Shown here piece by piece: positions 23,166 to 32,761 of a stretch of DNA of 57,446 nucleotides. Origin of the DNA: Leptobacterium sp964389205 (GTDB lineage Bacteria; Bacteroidota; Bacteroidia; Flavobacteriales; Flavobacteriaceae); contig CAYMDH010000020.1 in NCBI GenBank assembly GCA_964389205.1, positions 1-57,446 of the forward strand. The letters run 5' to 3'. Position 1 is the first letter of the stretch, and each line of letters starts with the position of its first letter. The notes under the pieces are model-generated. The model did not search any database. It was not told where the DNA came from and saw nothing but the letters and a program-made list of their open reading frames with translations. Made by a program: the position numbers and the translations under genes.

Positions 23166-24149
23166 ATGACATATATAACAAAAAAGATTGTTGTGCTCCT
23201 ACTTCTAGGTTTTTCAATATTAATGAGCTGTGATACTAAAAAAGATAAAAATCAAGAAACTCCAGAAAAAAAACAAATAGTTTCAGAAGGTTATATTACA
23301 GCTTCAGATAGTTTAGATATCTTCTATCAGGTTAAAGGCAACGACAACGATACACTGGTAATTGTCCATGGAGGCCCAGGTATGGATAGCGAGTATATGG
23401 TTGCAGATTTTGAACCTTTATCCAAAAAATATACCTTGATATATTATGATCAAAGAGGTGGAGGACGTTCTAGCCTGCCTAAAGACATCGATAAGTTACA
23501 TATAGACAAACATGTATCAGATTTAGAAATGCTTCGAAATTATTTTGGATTAGATCAACTAACATTAATTGGTCATTCTTTTGGCCCTATGGTGCTAGCA
23601 AAATACGCTATCGCACATCCTGATAATGTGTCTAAAATGGTGTTTTTAGGTCCTGTCCCTCCTATGCAAGAAGATTTTGGAGCCCGATATGGTAGTAATC
23701 TCACTAGCAAACTCAACGAGGAAGAACTTCAGAAAATGGGAAAAGCGTACCAAGAACTTATAGAAGGAAACAACCCTAAGGCAGGTTGCCAAGCTTATTG
23801 GAACATCGCTTTAAAACCAAGATTAGCTGTTGGGTTACCAGTGTCTATTGTAAAAGGAGATTGTTGCGCTGCTTCTGGAGAAGCAATTAGGTATGGAATG
23901 CAAGTTACCAATCCAACTACTTTTGGTTCTTTAGGAAATTGGGATCTCCGATCACAATTAAGCAATGTAACGGCGCCCACATTAATTTTACATGGGATAC
24001 AAGAAGCTATCCCTATGGATATGGTAGAAGAATGGTCTGTAGCATTACCAAATGCAGCTCTTATTAAAGTACCAGATGCAGGGCATTTTACATATGCAGA
24101 ACGCCCGGATATTGTTTGGCCTGCTATTGAAAAATTTCTAGCAAAATAA
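23166..24149 (+). CDS. Alpha/beta hydrolase lipoprotein, proline iminopeptidase-like (327 aa)
   Basis: Lipobox ILMSCD at residues 18-23. The hydrolase core shows the oxyanion motif HGGPG (about 68), DQRGGGRSS and the nucleophile elbow GHSFG, with late Asp and His in a DAGHFTYAERPD motif. HGGPG plus DQRGxGRS is the signature of the proline iminopeptidase/tricorn-interacting factor group, so aminopeptidase or ester hydrolysis in the periplasm is likely. The middle lid carries a CC pair (GDCCAASG). Monocistronic. Confidence 0.85.
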   Translation: MTYITKKIVVLLLLGFSILMSCDTKKDKNQETPEKKQIVSEGYITASDSLDIFYQVKGNDNDTLVIVHGGPGMDSEYMVADFEPLSKKYTLIYYDQRGGGRSSLPKDIDKLHIDKHVSDLEMLRNYFGLDQLTLIGHSFGPMVLAKYAIAHPDNVSKMVFLGPVPPMQEDFGARYGSNLTSKLNEEELQKMGKAYQELIEGNNPKAGCQAYWNIALKPRLAVGLPVSIVKGDCCAASGEAIRYGMQVTNPTTFGSLGNWDLRSQLSNVTAPTLILHGIQEAIPMDMVEEWSVALPNAALIKVPDAGHFTYAERPDIVWPAIEKFLAK

Positions 24150-24170
24150 TGGATTAGTAATTATATTTCT

Positions 24171-25013
24171 TTAGTGATACTTATGTTTATACCACAAATT
24201 GATAAGGAGTCCTCCAATAATCATTGCCATTCCTATAAAACTCCATATAGAATACGTTTCTCCAAGAAACCCTACTCCTACTATAATCGCAAAAATAACT
24301 TCAACATACTTTAAGGGAGCAATAACATTGGTTTCTCCTAATTGAAAAGCTTTTGTCATAAACAATTGTCCAAAAAAACCAAAAACCCCCAAACTTAATA
24401 ATAACAAAGTATCTACCAAACCTGGTGTTTTCCAATAGAAAATAGATAATACAGCTCCTATAATAGTAGCAACACACATAAAGTAATTTACGATTACTAC
24501 AGGGTGTTCCGTTTTTCCTATTTTACGTATAATAATATAAACAAAGCCGCTAGAAACAGAAGCCAATAAAACAAAGACTAGCCCAATAACTGGAATTGAG
24601 TTATCAAACCCTTTAAGCACCAATACTCCTGCAAACGCAATTGCAAAAAATAGCCATTGAACAGGGTGCACTTTCTCTTTTAATAATAAAATAGCAAAAA
24701 TAGCAGCAAATATTGGTGAAATATAACGCAATGCTACCGCAGAACCTATAGACATATAGTGGATCCCTAAAAAGAATAGAATCATTGACAATGCCCCAAT
24801 AAACGCCCTAAGTAGCAATAATTTTTTATTCGTACCTAAAACAGGGATACGATACCTCCATAAATAACCAAAGGTAAAAAACAAAGACCCTAAAGATCTA
24901 AAAAATACCAATTGGTATGCATTATAATGTGTAAGATATTTTATGAGCCCATTCATGCCTGTAAAGGCTAATGTGCTTAATATCATTAAGTAAATGGCTC
25001 TTTTTAAATCCAT
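24171..25013 (-). CDS. EamA/DMT-family transporter (280 aa)
   Basis: Ten hydrophobic segments in two EamA repeats; the first has the FTGMNGLIKYL and FRSLGSLFFTFGY motifs of S-adenosylmethionine-uptake/RhaT-like permeases. Likely a metabolite uptake or efflux carrier of the inner membrane. Its stop faces the hydrolase gene 22 bp away. The TerC gene lies 20 bp upstream on the same strand, so the two may be cotranscribed. Confidence 0.85.
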   Translation of the reverse strand: MDLKRAIYLMILSTLAFTGMNGLIKYLTHYNAYQLVFFRSLGSLFFTFGYLWRYRIPVLGTNKKLLLLRAFIGALSMILFFLGIHYMSIGSAVALRYISPIFAAIFAILLLKEKVHPVQWLFFAIAFAGVLVLKGFDNSIPVIGLVFVLLASVSSGFVYIIIRKIGKTEHPVVIVNYFMCVATIIGAVLSIFYWKTPGLVDTLLLLSLGVFGFFGQLFMTKAFQLGETNVIAPLKYVEVIFAIIVGVGFLGETYSIWSFIGMAMIIGGLLINLWYKHKYH

Positions 25014-25032
25014 TAATAGGTATTAGCCAGGT

Positions 25033-25803
25033 TTACGAATTCTTAGAGAGTTTCTTTTGATATTTACTTTGAATAACATCTACAATTACCAATACTGCTA
25101 TCACAAAATAGAAGGTAGTTTTACTCATTGGAGTAATTTCGTTTCCAAATAATTTTAAATGAGCCAAATGTCCTCCTTCAGACAATAACATAATACCAAC
25201 TATAAAAAGAATAAAGAGCCCTAGTACTTCATACATCCTGTTCTTTTTCAGAAAATCAGTAACTCTTCCTGATAACCAAATCATTAAGAGTCCTCCAATA
25301 ATAATAGCAGTTGCCATTACCCAAAATACTTTGGTTAGCGCCATTGCGCTTAAAATAGAGTCAAATGAGAAAACAATATTCATGATTACTATTGAAAAGA
25401 TAATTGAATTAATAGATTTTGGTTTCTTTTCTATTTTTGCATGATCATCTTCTAATTTTAGCATGTGCCAGATCTCCTTTACTGCAGTATACATGATAAA
25501 AGCACCTCCAAGCAGTACAATAAGACTGTGGATGTTAAAATGCCCTTCTATTATATCTTGTAAATCAAAACCAAAAATAGGGTCTTGAAAATATGAGATA
25601 AGCCGTATGAGTACAAATAACAATACTATTCTAAGCACTATGGCCAATCCAATACCAATAGCTCTTACTCTTGGCTGCTTATCTTCTGGAGCTCTTTTAG
25701 ATTCTAAAGAAATATATAATAGGTTGTCTAATCCTAAAACTGCTTGCAATAACGTTAGCATTCCTAGCGCTATAAGGTTGTCAAGTGTGAAGATTCCTTC
25801 CAT
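25033..25803 (-). CDS. TerC-family membrane protein (256 aa)
   Basis: The conserved LLQAVLGLDNLLYISLESKR and VIMNIVFSFDSILSAMALT carry the two membrane Asp-bearing motifs of TerC. Members export metals such as Mn2+ or assist metallation of secreted enzymes. About seven spans, normal length, no tellurite-resistance partners nearby. Upstream promoter region is about 150 bp, shared divergently with the ExbD gene. Confidence 0.9.
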   Translation of the reverse strand: MEGIFTLDNLIALGMLTLLQAVLGLDNLLYISLESKRAPEDKQPRVRAIGIGLAIVLRIVLLFVLIRLISYFQDPIFGFDLQDIIEGHFNIHSLIVLLGGAFIMYTAVKEIWHMLKLEDDHAKIEKKPKSINSIIFSIVIMNIVFSFDSILSAMALTKVFWVMATAIIIGGLLMIWLSGRVTDFLKKNRMYEVLGLFILFIVGIMLLSEGGHLAHLKLFGNEITPMSKTTFYFVIAVLVIVDVIQSKYQKKLSKNS

Positions 25804-25953
25804 TGCTGTATCTGGTTATTTATTGTAAATCCAAATATAACTGAAATACATAAACTCCAAAAAGAATTAATCGTGCATTTTATATTAATTAATAAATAGA
25901 ATTCCTTTGGCATCACTATTGATTTAATATTCATATCATTAAAACCATTTATT

Positions 25954-26508
25954 ATGAAATTTTCAAGAAACCAAAACGATGTAAATGCAGGTTCTATGGC
26001 AGACATTGCATTTCTACTACTCATCTTTTTTTTAGTAACAACAACAATTCCTAATGATGAAGGAATCCCTCAAAAACTTCCTAGAGAATGCACAAATCCT
26101 CCTTGTCAAGTAGATTTGCATGAAAATGATATTCTTCGAGTTGTTATTAATTTTAACAACGACTTATTAGTTGAAGGAGATCTATTAGAATTAAATAAAT
26201 TAAAAGATGTTACAAAAGCATTTATAAATAATAATTTATCTAAAGAATGTAATTATTGTACAGGATTACAATTAAAAGACGCTTCAGATAGTCCTCAAAA
26301 AGCAGTTATTTCTCTAACTACAGATAGAGATACCAGCTATGACCGCTTTATAGCCGTTCAGAATGAATTAATATCAGCATATACAGAATTACGCACTGCC
26401 TATGCTATAAAAGAGTTCGGAGTATCTTTAGAAATGCTTACTAGAGATCAGCTTATTAAAGTTAAAAAGGCATATCCGCAAATAATTTCAGAAGCAGAAA
26501 CCAATTAA
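25954..26508 (+). CDS. ExbD/TolR-family biopolymer transport protein (184 aa)
   Basis: The N-terminal segment NAGSMADIAFLLLIFFLVTTTI carries the essential membrane Asp of ExbD. The periplasmic part is longer than usual and holds two Cys pairs (ECTNPPCQ and ECNYCTG) that could form disulfides. It would work with ExbB and TonB to use proton force at the outer membrane, but no exbB or tonB lies within the window. In Bacteroidota extra ExbD paralogues are common. Confidence 0.88.
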   Translation: MKFSRNQNDVNAGSMADIAFLLLIFFLVTTTIPNDEGIPQKLPRECTNPPCQVDLHENDILRVVINFNNDLLVEGDLLELNKLKDVTKAFINNNLSKECNYCTGLQLKDASDSPQKAVISLTTDRDTSYDRFIAVQNELISAYTELRTAYAIKEFGVSLEMLTRDQLIKVKKAYPQIISEAETN

Positions 26509-26689
26509 AATATTTTCAAATAATAGTACTAAATGATCTAGCGGAAAGTAATTCATTTATTTTTCGTTAGACCAAGTTTTATAAGCTACTTATGGAAAAC
26601 ATCATTAGTTAAAATGTGTATTTTATCGATGTTTTTGGTTGATAATCAGAATTTTAGTATATTTACATTGCCTTAAATTTTAAAAAACC

Positions 26690-27241
26690 ATGATACTTGG
26701 AAAAAAATTACTTCTAGTTATAGGAGCTGGACTCCTTAGTTTTACCACAACAAAACAATACAATATTAAAGTTGTAGAAGCAGAATCTACAATAAACCTT
26801 CATCTTGCATCAAAAGATATTACAGGTTCAATTAACGGGCTTACTACGAGCACTAATTTTGATCCTGAAAACCTTCATACTTCTTGGATAAAAGCAGAAG
26901 TTTCAACAGAAACATTCTCTACTGGAAATGTTATTAGAGACTTAAAGCTCTTGTCTAAAAAATACCTCAATAAGAAAAAGCATGAAAAAATAACTTTTAA
27001 AAGTACCAAGATTGTTGAAATGGATCATGGATACATCGTTACCGGTATGTTAACTATTAAAGAGGTAACCAAATCCATGTCTTTTGATCTAGTTTATTCT
27101 GAAGGGATTGTAGCTGGAATTGGATCCATTAATTTAATGGATTTTAAAATCAATATGTCTGAAAAGCGTAACGAGAATAAATTGGATATTTATTTAAACA
27201 TTAGAGTTATCAAAGAAGAAAACAGTGTCGTTGAAAATTAA
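26690..27241 (+). CDS. YceI-family periplasmic protein (183 aa)
   Basis: Signal peptide at residues 1-17. The core has the YceI pattern: STINLHLASKDITGSINGLT, FDPENLHTSWIKAEVSTETF, an RDLKLLSKKYLNKKKHEKIT segment and VTGMLTIKEVTKSMSFDLVY. YceI proteins form lipocalin-like barrels that bind isoprenoid lipids. It is slightly shorter than typical and stands alone behind an AT-rich promoter. Confidence 0.85.
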   Translation: MILGKKLLLVIGAGLLSFTTTKQYNIKVVEAESTINLHLASKDITGSINGLTTSTNFDPENLHTSWIKAEVSTETFSTGNVIRDLKLLSKKYLNKKKHEKITFKSTKIVEMDHGYIVTGMLTIKEVTKSMSFDLVYSEGIVAGIGSINLMDFKINMSEKRNENKLDIYLNIRVIKEENSVVEN

Positions 27242-27312
27242 ATTAAAATTGCGCTTCTTTTCATTTTAAATATAAAGTTCACAATAAGCACAATCGTTTA
27301 TTCATTATTAGT

Positions 27313-29319
27313 TTAATATGATATTAATGCTAATAATTCGTCTTCAAATCTTTTCTTAGCTAAAAACTGATCTTCCAATGCTTTTGCAAAAGGGACAGGA
27401 GTATCGATGCTTGCTACTCTTTTTACAGGGGCATCTAAGCTTTCAAAACAATGTTCCATTATAGATGCAGCGATATCACTGGAAATACCCCCAAACAAAG
27501 TATCTTCTTGAAGAAGTATGGCCCTTCCTGTTTTTTGTACCGATTGGTATATAGATTCATAATCAATAGGTTGCAAGCTTCTAAGATCTATAAGATCTGC
27601 ATTTATATCAGGATGCTGTTCTAAAACTTCTAACCCCCAATGCACTCCTGCGCCATAGGTAACTATGGTAACTTGAGTTCCTTCTTTTAAAACAGATGCC
27701 TTACCCAAAGGAAGTGTATAATAATTAGAAGGTACATCTCCATACACATTTCTATATAATGCTTTATGTTCAAAAAAGAGTACTGGATTAGGGTCGTTAA
27801 TAGCTGTTATAAGAAGCCCTTTAGCATCTATTGGAAATGCAGGGTACACAACTTTTAAACCGGGAGTTTTAGTAAACCATGCTTCATTCGTTTGCGAATG
27901 AAAAGGCCCTGCTTGTACTCCAGCCCCGCAAGGCATCCTAATCACAACGTCTGCATTTTCACCCCATCTATAATGTGCCTTTGCCAAATAATTAACTATA
28001 GAGTTAAATCCACTAGAAACAAAATCTGCAAATTGCATTTCTACAACAGCCTTTTGCCCATTTATTGACAAGCCCATTGCCGCAGACACAATAGCAGATT
28101 CACAGATTGGCGTGTTCCTAACCCTCTCTTTTCCAAAAGTTTCTACAAACCCTTCTGTAATTTTAAAAACACCTCCGTACTCTGCCACATCTTGTCCCAT
28201 AATCACTAGATTATCATGTTGTTCCATCGATTGCTTTAATCCTTGTGAAATAGCATCTACAACTCTAATGTTTTGCTTATCATTATTTATTTCAATGGGC
28301 TGATAATCAAAATACTTATAAACATCATTTAATTCTTTACTTACAGTAGATTCTATAGGATTTTCATCATGGGCTTTTTGCAAATTACTATCAATTTCTT
28401 TCTTAATTTGCACGCGTATTTCTTCATCTTCTTTATCTGTTATAAGCCCTTCTTCTTTTAAAAAATTGTAATAATTGACTATTGGATCTTTCAATGCCCA
28501 AGCCTCCATTAGTTCTTTAGGGACATATTTTGTACCACTAGCTTCTTCATGCCCTCGCATTCTAAAAGTTTTGAATTCTAAAAGCACAGGTCTTGGGTTT
28601 GTACGTATGTCATCTGCTAAAGCTGCTACTTTAGTATATACTTCTATAATATTATTTCCATCAATGATGTGTGATTCCATTCCATACCCCACCCCTTTGT
28701 CTGCAATATTTTCGCATCGGTATTGCTCTTTTGTAGGTGTAGAAAGGCCGTAACCATTGTTTTCTACACAAAAAATTACAGGAAGCTCCCACACAGCAGC
28801 CACATTAAGCGCTTCATGAAAATCTCCTTCACTGGTAGCTCCCTCTCCTGTAAAGACAGCACAAACGTTTGCTTCTCCTTTTAATTTGTGAGCTAATGCA
28901 ATACCATCTGCAACTCCCAACTGAGGCCCCAGGTGTGAAATCATTCCCACAATATTAAATTCCTGAGTTCCAAAATGAAAACTTCTATCTCTTCCTTTTG
29001 TAAAACCATTAGCCTTTCCTTGCCATTGAGAAAAAAGACGGTATAATGGGATTTCTCTTGTAGTAAAAACTCCTAAATTTCTGTGCATTGGAAGTATGTA
29101 TTCGCTTTTCAATAGGGATGCCGTTACGCCCACAGATATAGCCTCTTGCCCTATTCCACTAAACCATTTAGATATTTTACCTTGTCTTAATAAAATGAGC
29201 ATTTTCTCTTCAATCATACGAGGTTTTAGCATCATTTTATAAAGATGTAGTAACATTTCGTTATCGATCTCTTTTCTATTATAAACAATCGGTGTCTCTG
29301 CCGATATAGGATTTTCCAT
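27313..29319 (-). CDS. 2-oxoacid dehydrogenase E1, fused alpha and beta subunits (668 aa)
   Basis: The N-terminal half (about 1-330) is the E1-alpha type with the thiamine diphosphate motif GEGATSEGDFHEALN...ENNGYG. The C-terminal half (about 345-668) is E1-beta type with ESAIVSAAMGLSINGQKAVV and LFEDT-like LLQEDTLFGG. It decarboxylates 2-oxoacids (branched-chain or acetoin-type) and passes the acyl group to an E2 encoded elsewhere. Alpha-beta fusion is usual in Bacteroidota. E2/E3 genes are not nearby. Confidence 0.92.
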   Translation of the reverse strand: MENPISAETPIVYNRKEIDNEMLLHLYKMMLKPRMIEEKMLILLRQGKISKWFSGIGQEAISVGVTASLLKSEYILPMHRNLGVFTTREIPLYRLFSQWQGKANGFTKGRDRSFHFGTQEFNIVGMISHLGPQLGVADGIALAHKLKGEANVCAVFTGEGATSEGDFHEALNVAAVWELPVIFCVENNGYGLSTPTKEQYRCENIADKGVGYGMESHIIDGNNIIEVYTKVAALADDIRTNPRPVLLEFKTFRMRGHEEASGTKYVPKELMEAWALKDPIVNYYNFLKEEGLITDKEDEEIRVQIKKEIDSNLQKAHDENPIESTVSKELNDVYKYFDYQPIEINNDKQNIRVVDAISQGLKQSMEQHDNLVIMGQDVAEYGGVFKITEGFVETFGKERVRNTPICESAIVSAAMGLSINGQKAVVEMQFADFVSSGFNSIVNYLAKAHYRWGENADVVIRMPCGAGVQAGPFHSQTNEAWFTKTPGLKVVYPAFPIDAKGLLITAINDPNPVLFFEHKALYRNVYGDVPSNYYTLPLGKASVLKEGTQVTIVTYGAGVHWGLEVLEQHPDINADLIDLRSLQPIDYESIYQSVQKTGRAILLQEDTLFGGISSDIAASIMEHCFESLDAPVKRVASIDTPVPFAKALEDQFLAKKRFEDELLALISY

Positions 29320-29417
29320 TATTCTTTTTTTGATAAGTGTAAAATTAGAAAAATAAAAACTTGATATATCATAAAAGATTTTATAAAATCGGAAAATATA
29401 TCAGCAAATATTTTCGT

Positions 29418-29425
29418 TACCTTTG
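29418..29425 (+). promoter_or_regulatory. Promoter -7 element of the 2OG-oxygenase operon
   Basis: TACCTTTG, a full match to TAnnTTTG, lies 66 bases ahead of the start at 29492 and away from the divergent E1 gene. Confidence 0.55.
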
Positions 29426-29491
29426 TTTATACATGCGCTAATAGCATCTACACAAAAAATAAACTATTAATCTTTTAACACTTTTAGGATT

Positions 29492-30442
29492 ATGAATAGC
29501 ATTCCAAGTATTAATCTTAAAGATTTTTTGAGCGATAATCCAGCTCAAAAAGAAAAGTTTGTATCAGAAATAGGACAAGCATATGAAACCATTGGTTTTG
29601 TTGCTTTAAAAGGGCATTTCCTAAGTGACGAATTAGTGACAGCTTTGTACGGCCAAGTAAAAGCCTTTTTTGATCTACCTGAAACAACAAAAGCCAAGTA
29701 TGAAATAGAAGGTATTGGAGGGCAAAGAGGGTATACTTCTTTTGGAAAAGAGCATGCGAAAGGAAAAAAAGAAGGAGATTTAAAAGAGTTTTGGCATTTT
29801 GGTCAATATGTTGAAGATGATCCAAAACTGGAAGCTGCCTACCCTTCAAATGTTATTGTTGATGAGCTTGCTACTTTTAACAAGGTAGGTGAAGAAACCT
29901 ATAAAATGTTAGAAAAAACAGCAAAGTATGTACTAAGAGCTCTCGCATTACACTTAAATTTAGAAGAAGGGTATTTTGACAAGTATATAAAAAATGGGAA
30001 TTCTATTTTACGCCCTATCCACTACCCCCCTATCAAAAATGAACCAAAAAATGCAGTACGTGCAGCAGCACATGGAGATATCAATCTTATCACATTATTA
30101 ATGGGAGCGCAAGGAAAAGGACTTCAAGTACAAAATCATGATGGAGAGTGGATCGATGCTATAGCAGCACCTGATGAAATTATGATTAATGTGGGAGATA
30201 TGTTATCCAGACATACAAACAATAAACTTAAATCTACCATTCATCAAGTAGTAAACCCTCCTAAAGAGCTTTGGGGTACTTCTAGGTACTCAATACCTTT
30301 TTTCATGCATCCAATTAGTGAGATGCCCTTAAATTGTCTTGAAAATTGTGTTACTAAAGATCGCCCAAAACAATTTGAGGATATATCTGCTGGAGATTTT
30401 TTATATGAACGCCTTGTAGAATTAGGGTTGGTAAAAAAATAA
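29492..30442 (+). CDS. Isopenicillin N synthase-like 2-oxoglutarate/Fe(II) oxygenase (316 aa)
   Basis: An N-terminal DIOX_N-type domain (IPSINLKDFLSDNPAQK; AFFDLPETTKAKYE) is followed by the 2OG-FeII domain with the iron triad HGDIN (His/Asp) and the later His in STIHQVVNP. RYSIPFFMHP provides the Arg-x-Ser for 2-oxoglutarate. Substrate unknown; bacterial members oxidise small molecules. It is followed after 15 bp by the SUI1 gene, so the two are probably cotranscribed. Confidence 0.85.
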   Translation: MNSIPSINLKDFLSDNPAQKEKFVSEIGQAYETIGFVALKGHFLSDELVTALYGQVKAFFDLPETTKAKYEIEGIGGQRGYTSFGKEHAKGKKEGDLKEFWHFGQYVEDDPKLEAAYPSNVIVDELATFNKVGEETYKMLEKTAKYVLRALALHLNLEEGYFDKYIKNGNSILRPIHYPPIKNEPKNAVRAAAHGDINLITLLMGAQGKGLQVQNHDGEWIDAIAAPDEIMINVGDMLSRHTNNKLKSTIHQVVNPPKELWGTSRYSIPFFMHPISEMPLNCLENCVTKDRPKQFEDISAGDFLYERLVELGLVKK

Positions 30443-30457
30443 TTTGACAGTATTCAA

Positions 30458-30814
30458 ATGGGAAAAAAGAAATTGAGCAGTTTAGAAGATTTAGGTGGTT
30501 TTGTATTTTCAACTAATGAAGATTTTAAACCGGAAAATAACACAAATACTAATGCTTCTGGAATTTCCAATTCAGAACAACGTTTGGAAGCTCACTTTAG
30601 CAATAAGGGTCGAGGAGGAAAAACTGTTACTGTTATAAAAGGCTTTGTAGGAACAGATGAAGCGCTAAAAGAATTGGCTAAAACCTTAAAGACAAAATGT
30701 GGCGTTGGGGGCTCTATAAAAGATAGAGAAATTATTATTCAAGGAAATTATCGAGATAAAATAATTACCCTATTAGAAGCGTTATCTTATAAAGTAAAAC
30801 GCGTTGGCGGATAA
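30458..30814 (+). CDS. SUI1/YciH-family translation factor (118 aa)
   Basis: The C-terminal 75 residues are the eIF1/SUI1 fold: KGRGGKTVTVIKGFVGTDEAL, KTKCGVGGSIKDREIIIQG and the final GNYRDKIITLLEALSYKVKR. The N-terminal 40 residues are disordered. In E. coli YciH discriminates start codons and acts under stress. Likely ribosome-associated here. Confidence 0.9.
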   Translation: MGKKKLSSLEDLGGFVFSTNEDFKPENNTNTNASGISNSEQRLEAHFSNKGRGGKTVTVIKGFVGTDEALKELAKTLKTKCGVGGSIKDREIIIQGNYRDKIITLLEALSYKVKRVGG

Positions 30815-30884
30815 ATTTAACACTTAATCGTGTTTTTTTAGTATTAAATTTATATTTTTACTCAACCATAACTAACTAAAACTA

Positions 30885-31817
30885 ATGAGTAACATTCTTC
30901 ATATTACTAACGGAGATAGTTTTACCTCTGTTCTTCAAACATTAAAACTCAAAGGAGAAATAATAACATGGCGAGAAATGCTTTGCGAAGGAAAAACTGT
31001 TACCGATGTTGGTAGCGAGAATTTCTGGAAAATTCGTTATGAATATTTGAGTAAAACATATAAAGTAACCAAAAAACGTTTTATAGATTTCACACTCAAA
31101 GAGTATAGAGATTTATGTAATCATAAAAAGCAACAAGAAATTGTACTTTGGTTTGAATATGATCTTTTTTGTCAAATTAATATGATTGCTGTATTAAGTT
31201 GGCTCAAAAAACATAGAAAAGGCGTAGAAATATCACTCGTATGCAGTGGTAAAGAAGATAATACTAAACGCTTATATAGCCTATCAGAGCTTAGCAAAGC
31301 TGCTTTACAAAAATTATACAAGAATAGACTTGTATTATCACAAGATGATATAGAATATGCAGATTATATCTGGCAACTATATTGCAGTGACAACCCGCTT
31401 CGACTCGAAACGTTTACTAAGTTTAATGCTTCTCAGCTAAAATACTTACCCAATGCTATCGAGGCACATATCCAACGTTTTCCTTCAGTAAAAAATGGTT
31501 TAAATGCTTTAGAAAACAGTATTATAGATGCTGCGATGATTCAAAAATTTGAATCAAAAGAAAAAATGGTTGGACATATTCTTAAAAATCAAGGGTTTTA
31601 TGGCCTAGGTGATTCTCAATTTTTCAAAATGGTAAGCGATTTAAAACCGCTTTTTAGAACATTTAACCCTGTAACTATTAGTCGTTTAGGGAAAGATGTT
31701 CAAGGTAAAAAAGAGAATTTTTATGCTCAAATAAAAGATGAAAATGCTTTTTTAGGAGGTACAAATAAATATGATTTCCTATATCATGAAGAATCAGAAA
31801 GACTGTTAAAGCTCTAA
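30885..31817 (+). CDS. DUF1835 domain protein (310 aa)
   Basis: The N-terminus MSNILHITNGDSFTSVLQTL and IITWREMLCEGKTV, then ILWFEYDLFCQINMIAVLSWL-like (VLWFEYDLFCQINM), match the DUF1835 pattern found across Bacteroidota and Firmicutes. Soluble, with a C-terminal DUF3658-like helical region. Biochemical role unknown. The stop is two bases from the next gene, so it is cotranscribed with the nucleoside phosphorylase. TATTTTTAC upstream at about 30851 is a probable promoter -7 region. Confidence 0.8.
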   Translation: MSNILHITNGDSFTSVLQTLKLKGEIITWREMLCEGKTVTDVGSENFWKIRYEYLSKTYKVTKKRFIDFTLKEYRDLCNHKKQQEIVLWFEYDLFCQINMIAVLSWLKKHRKGVEISLVCSGKEDNTKRLYSLSELSKAALQKLYKNRLVLSQDDIEYADYIWQLYCSDNPLRLETFTKFNASQLKYLPNAIEAHIQRFPSVKNGLNALENSIIDAAMIQKFESKEKMVGHILKNQGFYGLGDSQFFKMVSDLKPLFRTFNPVTISRLGKDVQGKKENFYAQIKDENAFLGGTNKYDFLYHEESERLLKL

Positions 31818-31818
31818 A

Positions 31819-32682
31819 ATGATTGCTGAATCTGAATTGATTTTAAACTCAGACGGAAGTATTTATCATCTTAATTTGCTTCCTGAAGACATTGCAAATA
31901 CCATTATTTTTGTTGGAGACCCCGAACGGGTACCTAGTGTTTCTAAGTATTTTGATTCTATTGAGCTTATAAAGAAAAAAAGAGAATTTGTTACCCATAC
32001 AGGTTTTTTAAATAAAAAACGTATTACTGTACTCTCTACAGGAATGGGTACAGACAATATAGATATTGTTTTAAACGAATTAGATGCACTGGTAAATATC
32101 GACTTTAAAACAAGAACTGTAAAAAAACAACTTACATCTTTAGATATTATTCGTATTGGCAGTACAGGATCATTACAATCTGCAATAAAAGTAGATAATT
32201 TTTTAATTAGCAAAAGTGCTATTGGCTTTGACAATCTCCCATATTTTTACAAAAATCAAATATCTGATAATCAGAATTTTGAGTTAGATTTCATAAAAAA
32301 AACCAATTGGTATGATAAAAAATCTACTCCTTATATTATTCATGCAAACAAAAGACTTTTCAAGCTTTTGCATTCTGAACATACACACATAGGATTAACA
32401 GCTACTTCCATTGGTTTTTATGGGCCACAATCTAGAGTATTGCGCCTTGAACCTCAAAATGCTTCATTAAATGAAGAATTAGCTACTTTTGAATATAACG
32501 GATTAAAAGTTACGAATCTAGAAATGGAAACTGCTGGAATTTATGTAATGAGTGCACTCTTGGGGCACTGTGCTGTTTCGATGAATTGTGTACTTGCAAA
32601 TCGTCCTAATCAAACGTTTTCAAAAAACCCTTCTTCTTCTGTAGACAAGCTTATACAATATACTTTAGGCAAATTAGCGTAA
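31819..32682 (+). CDS. Nucleoside phosphorylase, uridine phosphorylase-like (287 aa)
   Basis: Family motifs: IIFVGDPERVPSVSKYF near residue 28, STGMGTDNIDIVLNEL, RIGSTGSLQ and the nucleoside-binding NLEMETAGIYVMSALLGH. It should split uridine or a related nucleoside with phosphate for salvage. Directly downstream of the DUF1835 gene. Normal length. Confidence 0.88.
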   Translation: MIAESELILNSDGSIYHLNLLPEDIANTIIFVGDPERVPSVSKYFDSIELIKKKREFVTHTGFLNKKRITVLSTGMGTDNIDIVLNELDALVNIDFKTRTVKKQLTSLDIIRIGSTGSLQSAIKVDNFLISKSAIGFDNLPYFYKNQISDNQNFELDFIKKTNWYDKKSTPYIIHANKRLFKLLHSEHTHIGLTATSIGFYGPQSRVLRLEPQNASLNEELATFEYNGLKVTNLEMETAGIYVMSALLGHCAVSMNCVLANRPNQTFSKNPSSSVDKLIQYTLGKLA

Positions 32683-32761
32683 GCTTTATTTCTCTTATAT
32701 TTAACACTAAATTGAAATACATCGTAAATTCTATTTTTACATTTGATAAAACTTATATAAC

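Noticed and set aside
27313..29319. E1 alpha-beta fusion as a novel gene fusion
   Set aside because: This fused form is widespread in Bacteroidota.
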